This document shows positions 58,752 through 64,000 of a stretch of DNA of 64,000 bases, one piece after another. A program made the translations under genes and the position numbers. The stretch is taken from assembly GCA_016213325.1 (NCBI GenBank), contig JACRAY010000035.1:1-64000 (forward strand), given 5' to 3'. Under the pieces are notes generated by a model. The model was not told the origin of the DNA. It ran no database searches and saw only the letters and a program-made list of their open reading frames with translations. The DNA is from Burkholderiales bacterium (lineage in GTDB: Bacteria > Pseudomonadota > Gammaproteobacteria > Burkholderiales > Burkholderiaceae_C). Numbering within the stretch: the stretch's first letter is position 1; every line of letters starts with the position of its first letter.

Positions 58752-60608
58752 ATGCACAAACCGAGCGGCACCGACCTCCTCGAGCCCAGGCTCATCACCG
58801 CGCAACACGCGGCCCTGCTCGTGCGCCCGGGCAACCGCGTCTTCGTGGGCACGGGCTGCGCCACGCCACGCACCCTGGTGGCGGCGATCGAGGCCCTGCC
58901 GATGCCGATCCCGGACGTCGAGTTCGTCCATTTCATCACCACCGGCGCCATTCCGCACGACGAGGCCGGCCGCGCCACCACGCGCTACCGGCACCGGTCG
59001 TTCTTCATCGGCTCCGACGTGCGCGCCGCCGTGCGGCAGGGCCTGGCCGAATACGTGCCGCTGCCGATCTCGCGCGTGCCCCAGCTGTTCGCCAACCGGC
59101 GCATCCCGGTCGACGTCGCCCTGGTCCAGGTGTCGATGCCGGACGAGTTCGGCTACGTGAGCCTCGGCGTGTCGGTCGACGTGGTGGCCGCGGCCATCGA
59201 AAACGCGCGGCTGGTGATCGCCGAGATCAATCCGGCGATGCCGTGGACCATGGGCGAATCCACCGTGCACCTGAGCCGCATCCACCACGCGGTGCGCGTC
59301 GATGTGCCGGTCACCGAGTACGTGCACCTGCCCGCCGGCGAGCACGTGGTGCAGCAGATCGCGCGCTACATTGCCAGCATCATCGAGGACGGCTCCACGC
59401 TGCAGATCGGCCTGGGGCGCATCCCGAACGAGGCGCTGGCGCACCTGCAGGACCGCAAGGACCTCGGCATCCACTCCGACGTGGTCACCGACGCGATCAT
59501 CCCGCTGCTGGAGAAGGGCATCCTGAACGGCCGCGCCAAGAGCCAGCACCGCGGCAAGATCGTGACCAGCTTCGCGCTGGGCACCCGGCGGCTCTACGAC
59601 ATCGTCGACCGCAACCCGCTGTTCTCGTTCCAGCCGATCGAGACCGTGTGCCACCCGGTCACCATCGCATCGCAGCACAAGATGGTGTCGGTCACGCAGG
59701 CGTTCGCCGTCGACCTCGCCGGGCAGGTGTGCAACGACCAGTTCGACGGCGAGTTCTACAGCGGCCTGGGCGCGCAGGGTGACTTCCTGCGCGGCGCCTC
59801 GCGCTCGCCGGGCGGCAAGCCGATCATCTGCCTGGCTTCGACCACCGACGACGGCGGCACTTCGCGCATCCGTCCGCGGCTGCTCGAAGGCGAAGCTGCC
59901 GGTGTGCCGCGCACCGACGTGCACTACGTGATCACCGAGTACGGGGCGGCGTACCTGTTCGGCAAGTCGATCCGCGAACGTGCGCTCGCGCTGATCGAAC
60001 TGGCCCACCCCCGGTACCGGCCCTGGCTGCTCGAGGAGGCCAAGCGCCTGGGCTACGTGGCGGCCGACCAGACCCTGCAGACCATGCGCTCCTACCCCGT
60101 GGAGGAAGAGCGCTGGCTGGCGCTGAAGGACGGCCGCACGGTGCTGCTGCGCCCGGCGCGCGCATCGGACGCGCCGGCCATCCGCCAGCTCTTCTTCAAG
60201 CTGCCGCCGGGCGACATCTACACGCGCTTCTTCCGCCGCGTGAAGTCGCTCACCCAGAACGAGGTGGAGCGGCTGTGCAACTACGACTACGAGGACGAGG
60301 TCGGCTTCGTGGCAGTCACCGGCCCGCGCGAGAACGAAGCCATCGTCGGGCAGGCCTGCTACTTCGTGAACCCGCCGACCAACCTGGCGGAAACCGCCTT
60401 CCTGATCGACCCTGCCTGGCAGGGCTCGGGGCTGGGCTCGGGCCTGCAGGAGCGGCTGGCCCAGCATGCGCGGCAACGCGGCGTGCGCGGCTTCGTGGCC
60501 GAGATCCTGCCGCAGAACGCGCGGATGATCGCGCTGGCGCGTCGCGGCTCCGAACGGGTGCAGGTGCACCGCGACGCAGACTCGGTGCACGTCACCACTT
60601 TCTTCTAA
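58752..60608 (+). CDS. Acetyl-CoA hydrolase/transferase fused to a GNAT domain
   Basis: 618 residues. Residues 1-430 are the Cat1/4-hydroxybutyrate CoA-transferase-like part with GTGCATPRTL, LQIGLGRIPNEAL and QFDGEFYSGLGAQGDF carrying the likely catalytic Glu; HYVITEYGAAYLFGKSIRERA ends it. Residues about 460-618 are a GNAT acyltransferase domain with ETAFLIDPAWQGSGLGSGLQERLAQHA. The combination is a known bifunctional family. It might shift acyl-CoA made by the upstream oxidoreductase to acetate or another acid; this is inference from neighbourhood. Confidence 0.9.
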   Translation: MHKPSGTDLLEPRLITAQHAALLVRPGNRVFVGTGCATPRTLVAAIEALPMPIPDVEFVHFITTGAIPHDEAGRATTRYRHRSFFIGSDVRAAVRQGLAEYVPLPISRVPQLFANRRIPVDVALVQVSMPDEFGYVSLGVSVDVVAAAIENARLVIAEINPAMPWTMGESTVHLSRIHHAVRVDVPVTEYVHLPAGEHVVQQIARYIASIIEDGSTLQIGLGRIPNEALAHLQDRKDLGIHSDVVTDAIIPLLEKGILNGRAKSQHRGKIVTSFALGTRRLYDIVDRNPLFSFQPIETVCHPVTIASQHKMVSVTQAFAVDLAGQVCNDQFDGEFYSGLGAQGDFLRGASRSPGGKPIICLASTTDDGGTSRIRPRLLEGEAAGVPRTDVHYVITEYGAAYLFGKSIRERALALIELAHPRYRPWLLEEAKRLGYVAADQTLQTMRSYPVEEERWLALKDGRTVLLRPARASDAPAIRQLFFKLPPGDIYTRFFRRVKSLTQNEVERLCNYDYEDEVGFVAVTGPRENEAIVGQACYFVNPPTNLAETAFLIDPAWQGSGLGSGLQERLAQHARQRGVRGFVAEILPQNARMIALARRGSERVQVHRDADSVHVTTFF

Positions 60609-60609
60609 T

Positions 60610-61008
60610 CTAGGCCCTTTCGGCGTAGCGGTTGAAGCGCCAGGCCCCGCCTTCGATCGTGATGCGCCGCCAGACCTGCCGCTTTTCGCCCGGCGTCATG
60701 CCGGTCCAGTGCTGCACCTCGGCAAAACTGCGCCCGCAGCCCTTGCACTGCGCGTCGCCCTGGCTGGTGGAGCAGATGGCGATGCAGGGCGTGTCGGGCA
60801 GGGTGTCGTACCAGCTCTTCCATGCGGCCCAGGCGGCCGGCGGGAAGCCGCGCTCATCGGCTTCGTCCTGGTGGTGGAACACCATCAGGGCGTACACCTC
60901 GGCCAGCGCCCGCAGCTCAGGCGCCAGCGTCACCCCGTCGGGCGAGGGCCGGCGCTCGCGCCAGAAGTTAATGGCCGCTTCGATGTCGGTGATGTGGATG
61001 CCGGCCAT
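60610..61008 (-). CDS. DUF3717/DUF1289 two-domain protein
   Basis: 132 residues. The N-terminal half (MAGIHITDIEAAINFWRERRPS) fits DUF3717. The C-terminal half is DUF1289, with TPCIAICSTSQGDAQCKGCGR, a Cys-rich Fe-S-like or zinc motif, followed by EVQHWTGMTPGEKRQVWRRI. Convergent with the CoA hydrolase gene, with one base between stops. Function unknown. Confidence 0.88.
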   Translation of the reverse strand: MAGIHITDIEAAINFWRERRPSPDGVTLAPELRALAEVYALMVFHHQDEADERGFPPAAWAAWKSWYDTLPDTPCIAICSTSQGDAQCKGCGRSFAEVQHWTGMTPGEKRQVWRRITIEGGAWRFNRYAERA

Positions 61009-61073
61009 GACTTTGCCGAAAAGCTGCGGCGATGATACGCATTCCTACTACTTCGCGTTCGCGCCGCCTGTGC

Positions 61074-61079
61074 TCTAAT
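61074..61079 (+). promoter_or_regulatory. -10 box of the riboswitch-terC transcript
   Basis: TCTAAT, five of six to consensus. Transcription would begin near 61086, at the 5' edge of the riboswitch. The -35 region is weak. Confidence 0.45.
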
Positions 61080-61085
61080 CCTGCC

Positions 61086-61215
61086 TGCGAAGGGGAGTAG
61101 CTCCAGGCCGCGCGAGCGGCACAGGCGGCAGGTCGTCAATACGAAGCGCAAGCTTCCGGCCTGCCCGGCAATATTCCAGTTGCCGAGCCAGACCTTCGAT
61201 TCGGACCTACCCCAT
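61086..61215 (+). ncRNA. yybP-ykoY manganese riboswitch
   Basis: The leader shows the conserved yybP-ykoY blocks in order: AGGGGAGTAGC (61091-61101), CGTCAATACG (61134-61143), GCCAGACCTTCG and CTACCCC (61207-61213). The last pairs with GGGGAGTAG to close the P1 helix. This class senses manganese and turns on Mn exporters and TerC/Alx-type proteins. It ends 25 bases before the terC start. Confidence 0.9.
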
Positions 61216-61239
61216 TGAACTGAATCGGAGCCCTTTCTC

Positions 61240-61962
61240 ATGGAATTCCTGTCTCCCGCGTGGTTTTCGGCCTTGCTGGCCATCATCCTCATCGACCTGG
61301 TGCTGGCCGGCGACAACGCGATCGTGATCGCACTGGCCGCGCGCAACCTCCCGCCCCACCTGCAGAAGAAAGCCATCCTGTGGGGCACTGTCGGCGCCAT
61401 CGTGGTGCGCTCGATCATGACGGTGGGCGTCGTCTGGCTGCTCAAGATCCCCGGCCTGATGGGCGTGGGCGGCGTAGCCCTGCTGTGGATCGCCTACAAG
61501 CTGCTGGTGGAGGAAGAAGGCGAAGGCCACGACGGCCCCGTCGTCACGACCTTCTTCGGGGCCATGAAGACCATCGTCATCGCCGACGCGCTGATGGGCG
61601 TCGACAACGTGCTCGGCGTGGCCGGTGCGGCCCACGGCTCGTTCGACCTGGTGGTCATCGGCCTGCTGGTGAGCGTGCCCATCGTCGTGTTCGGCAGCAC
61701 CATGGTGCTGAAGCTGGTGGAGCGCTTCCCCGCCATCATCCAGGCCGGCGCCGCCGTGCTGGCCTTCACCGCGGCCAAGATGGTCAGCGACGAGCCCTTG
61801 CTCAAGCCCTACTTGGGTGGTCCCGAATCGTCCGACGTGGCGATGCGCTGGGCCCTGTACGTGGTGTGCATCGCCGGCGTGCTGGCGGCCGGCTGGCTCG
61901 CCAACCGCCGCATCGCCGCGCGCCGCGTGCGCTCGGCGGGTGGCAGCGAGCGCGCGGCCTGA
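61240..61962 (+). CDS. TerC-family integral membrane protein (probable Mn exporter or metallation factor)
   Basis: 240 residues with about seven membrane segments. Family motifs: LIDLVLAGDNAIVIALAARNLP, KLLVEEEGEG and ADALMGVDNVLGVAGAA, with acidic residues in helices that bind metal in TerC/Alx proteins. The upstream yybP-ykoY riboswitch argues for a role in manganese export or in supplying Mn to exported enzymes, as shown for Alx and Bacillus TerC proteins. Confidence 0.93.
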   Translation: MEFLSPAWFSALLAIILIDLVLAGDNAIVIALAARNLPPHLQKKAILWGTVGAIVVRSIMTVGVVWLLKIPGLMGVGGVALLWIAYKLLVEEEGEGHDGPVVTTFFGAMKTIVIADALMGVDNVLGVAGAAHGSFDLVVIGLLVSVPIVVFGSTMVLKLVERFPAIIQAGAAVLAFTAAKMVSDEPLLKPYLGGPESSDVAMRWALYVVCIAGVLAAGWLANRRIAARRVRSAGGSERAA

Positions 61963-61987
61963 GGGCCGCCACGCGGCGCGAAGCGGC

Positions 61988-62389
61988 ATGGACACCGTCA
62001 TCGTCTACCTCGACGACGCCGACTATGCGCGCACGCAACTGGCCCCCGATGCCGCCGCGCCGACCCACTGGGTGCTGGTCGCCTGCGCGCCGCGCATGAC
62101 GCGGCGCATCAGCAAGTGGGTGAGCCACAGCGCCCGCGAGAACTGGCGGGGCAAATGGGCCGACCGCCTGTTCGAGCAGGTCGGCCCGCTGCTGCAGCTG
62201 GCCGGCCACCAGGTGACGCTGGTACTGGCCAAGGCCCCGCTGCCCGAACTCACGCGCGAATTGCAGGCGGTACATACCGGCGCCCGGGTGGTCGACCTGC
62301 GCCGGCCCCGCGGCTCGCAAGCGGGCGGCTGGGAGGTGCCCGGCAAGCTGCTGGGGCTGGGCGCGGCCTTCGCCTTCATGGCCGACTAG
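61988..62389 (+). CDS. Conserved hypothetical protein
   Basis: 133 residues, opening MDTVIVYLDDADYARTQLAP, with basic stretches (PRMTRRISKWVSHSARENWRGKWADRL pattern) and a C-terminal KLLGLGAAFAFMAD. No signal peptide or known motif; the alternating strands and helices suggest a small alpha/beta fold. It begins 25 bases after terC and is likely co-transcribed, so it may also respond to manganese. Confidence 0.75.
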   Translation: MDTVIVYLDDADYARTQLAPDAAAPTHWVLVACAPRMTRRISKWVSHSARENWRGKWADRLFEQVGPLLQLAGHQVTLVLAKAPLPELTRELQAVHTGARVVDLRRPRGSQAGGWEVPGKLLGLGAAFAFMAD

Positions 62390-62405
62390 GTTATCCTCAC
62401 CGGCG

Positions 62406-62762
62406 ATGCTCAAGCTCGTCGTCAAATGGCTGCTCAGCGCCTCGGCGCTGCTGTTCGTGGCCTACATCTACGAAGGCGTCGAAGTCCGCAGCTTCGGCGC
62501 CGCCCTGCTGGCCGCCTTCGTGATCGGCCTGCTCAACACGGTGGTGCGGCCGGTGCTGGTGGTGCTGACTCTGCCCGTCACCGTGATCACGCTCGGCCTG
62601 TTCCTCTTCGTCATCAACGCGCTGATGTTCTGGGCTGCTTCCGCGGTGCTCGACGGCTTCGTGGTGCGCAACTTCGTCGCCGCGCTGATCGGCTCGCTGA
62701 TCTACTCGGTGCTCGGCATCGTGATCGAGTCAGCGCTCGAGAGCCTGTTCGCGAAGAAGTGA
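62406..62762 (+). CDS. Small four-helix membrane protein (phage-holin-4_2/YvlD family)
   Basis: 118 residues, four membrane segments, with VIGLLNTVVRPVLVVLTLPVTVITLGLFLFVINALMFW pattern typical of the YvlD/Phage_holin_4_2 family. Despite the name there is no prophage here; such genes occur singly on bacterial chromosomes. Function unknown. Its 3' end overlaps the convergent protease gene by 33 bases. Confidence 0.9.
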   Translation: MLKLVVKWLLSASALLFVAYIYEGVEVRSFGAALLAAFVIGLLNTVVRPVLVVLTLPVTVITLGLFLFVINALMFWAASAVLDGFVVRNFVAALIGSLIYSVLGIVIESALESLFAKK

Positions 62763-64000
62763 GTCGACCGCCCGCGCGCGCGTGTCGATGATGGAAGCCT
62801 CGATGTGGTCGCCCGCGCCGCTGCCGCGCCGCGCGAGGTCCTGCGCCGCCTTGAACCGGTCCATCGCCGCCTTGTAGTCGAGCACCGCCACCTGGGCTTC
62901 GGCCTCGGCACGGATCGCACGCAGCGGCTGCGCCTGCGCCGTGTACGCGCGCGCCAGCAACTGCCACGCCGCAGCGTCGCGCGGATGCGTGCTCACCCAG
63001 GTCTGCAGGCGCTGGGCCGCGTCCGCGGCGCGGCGCACCTCCAGCTGGGCCTGCGCAGCCAGCAGCAGCTCGGGGCGCGACGTCGAAGAGGCATCGACCA
63101 GCATGAGCGCGCGTGCCGCGTCGCCGGCCGCCAGCGCCAGCTCGGCTTCGAGCAGCCGCACCAGCCGCGCCGACGCCGCATCGGCTGCGGCCAGCGGCTT
63201 CAGGCGCGCCAGCCAGCGCGCGGCGGCCGCCGTCTCGCGCTGCTTGATGGTGGCGAACGCGGCGGCATAGTACGCGCCCGCCTGCCGCACGGCCGGCTGC
63301 GCCGCCAGGCCCTGGGCTTCGGCTTCGGCGGCAAAGCCGCGCAGCGAATCGATGCCGCCATTGGCGATGACACGCGCGCGCGCCGACGCCAGTGCGTGGT
63401 CCATCGTGGTCACGGCCGGCGTCGTGCTGCGCGCCACCAGCTGCTGGCGCGACTGCATTTCGGCCACGCGCTCGGTGGTCATGGGGTGCGTGCGCAGGTA
63501 CGGGTAGTTGCCCGCATCGTTCAGGCGCGAGGCCTGTTGCAGCTTTTCGAACATGGCCGCGAAACCCTGCGGCTCGAAGCCGGCCTGCGTCATCACGCCC
63601 AGCCCCACGCGGTCGGCCTCGCGCTCCATGTCGCGCGAGAAATTCAGCTGGTTCTGGATGGCCAATGCCTGCGTGCCGGCCACCACGGCGTTGGCCGCGT
63701 CGGGGTTCTTGCCGGCGGCAATGGCGGCCAGCAGGATGCCCGCCATCACCAGCGGCGCCTGCTTGTTCTGCTGCGTGACCAGCCGCGAGATGTGGCGCTG
63801 GGTCACGTGGCTGAGTTCGTGGGCCAGCACCGAAGCCAGTTCGTCGCGCGTGGCGGTGGCCGCGATCAGGCCCATGTGCAGCCCGAACCAGCCGCCCGGC
63901 AGCGCAAAGGCGTTGATGGTGCGGTCCTTGCCCAGCAGCACCTGCCATTCGAAGCGGTCGTCCAGCTCGCTGGTGAGGTCGCCGCGCGCGCGCGCCGCCT
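62730..64000 (-). CDS. BepA-like M48 metalloprotease with TPR tail (5' end outside window)
   Basis: At least 423 codons visible; the frame is still open at the right edge, and sequence matching the family just upstream of the first in-window start codon (ELDDRFEWQVLLGKD) shows that the true start lies beyond 64000. DRTINAFALPGGW, HELSHVTQRH (HExxH zinc site), EREADRVGLGVMTQAGF (third ligand Glu) and RTHPMTTERVAEM are the BepA/YfgC motifs. The last 200 residues form TPR-like helices. BepA is a periplasmic protease-chaperone for LptD assembly in the outer membrane. Confidence 0.92.
   Translation of the reverse strand, partial: AARARGDLTSELDDRFEWQVLLGKDRTINAFALPGGWFGLHMGLIAATATRDELASVLAHELSHVTQRHISRLVTQQNKQAPLVMAGILLAAIAAGKNPDAANAVVAGTQALAIQNQLNFSRDMEREADRVGLGVMTQAGFEPQGFAAMFEKLQQASRLNDAGNYPYLRTHPMTTERVAEMQSRQQLVARSTTPAVTTMDHALASARARVIANGGIDSLRGFAAEAEAQGLAAQPAVRQAGAYYAAAFATIKQRETAAAARWLARLKPLAAADAASARLVRLLEAELALAAGDAARALMLVDASSTSRPELLLAAQAQLEVRRAADAAQRLQTWVSTHPRDAAAWQLLARAYTAQAQPLRAIRAEAEAQVAVLDYKAAMDRFKAAQDLARRGSGAGDHIEASIIDTRARAVDSLLREQALER

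Noticed and set aside
62406..62762. Remnant of a prophage, because of the holin-family name
   Set aside because: No other phage gene, integrase or attachment site is near; this family is common as single chromosomal genes.
1..64000. tRNA, rRNA or CRISPR loci
   Set aside because: Gaps between genes are all below 300 bases; I saw no cloverleaf-like sequence with a T-loop GGTTCGAATCC core, no rRNA signature and no regularly spaced direct repeats.

Overview
The window reads as chromosomal DNA of a high-GC betaproteobacterium of the order Burkholderiales, most likely family Comamonadaceae. This rests on the gene set and protein sequences (DUF1631, DUF3717/DUF1289, the Smg-DprA-LysM block, a single-chain indolepyruvate oxidoreductase next to an Lrp regulator) and on uniformly GC-rich codon use. 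I could not run a database search, so genus is not claimed. Coding density is very high, no gap between genes exceeds 300 bases, and I see no tRNA, rRNA, CRISPR array or prophage.

Layout. 1-192: the 5' end of a class IIC group II intron, running off the left edge on the minus strand and seated just behind the terminator of a GDSL-like lipoprotein gene. 193-12686, mostly minus strand: housekeeping genes for tRNA t6A synthesis (sua5/tsaC), purine synthesis (purK, purE, purC), lower glycolysis (fba, pyk, pgk), branched-chain amino acid export (azlCD) and fmt/def, interrupted by one plus-strand thioredoxin-TPR chaperone gene. 12832-15749, plus strand: LysM protein, dprA and smg. 15790-25277, minus strand: a DUF1631 protein with a glycine-rich insert, secF-secD-yajC, and a 1188-residue indolepyruvate:ferredoxin oxidoreductase divergent from an Lrp-type regulator. 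25909-34812: mltA, then an overlapping operon yhdP - carbon-nitrogen hydrolase - sensor kinase - response regulator. 34837-37638: glnE, followed by a large intergenic inverted repeat.

37817-47834, plus strand, is the most unusual stretch. A tripartite RND efflux operon runs without a gap into a GT61 glycosyltransferase gene and a LanC-like gene, followed after 62 bases by a 699-residue RTX-repeat secreted protein with its own AT-rich leader. 47831-50682: rfaE2, a ferritin-like di-iron protein, a periplasmic glutathione peroxidase and a glutathione S-transferase. 50806-53744: purB, a methyltransferase-like gene and yaeQ.

53764-60608 is an apparent oxygen-regulated metabolic island. An FNR-type site placed exactly as in a class II FNR promoter precedes a 2-oxoacid:ferredoxin oxidoreductase (gamma, alpha, beta) and a fused FAD/NAD(P)/iron-sulfur protein, followed by an acetyl-CoA hydrolase/transferase-GNAT fusion with a weaker FNR-like site. 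60610-64000: a DUF3717/DUF1289 protein, a yybP-ykoY manganese riboswitch driving a TerC-family gene, two small genes, and a BepA-like M48 metalloprotease truncated by the right edge.

Candidates for something undescribed, in order: the GT61 - LanC-like - RTX cassette behind an RND pump; the FNR-controlled oxidoreductase island with its built-in electron-transfer protein; and the GDSL-like lipoprotein that has lost its catalytic residues beside a retroelement.
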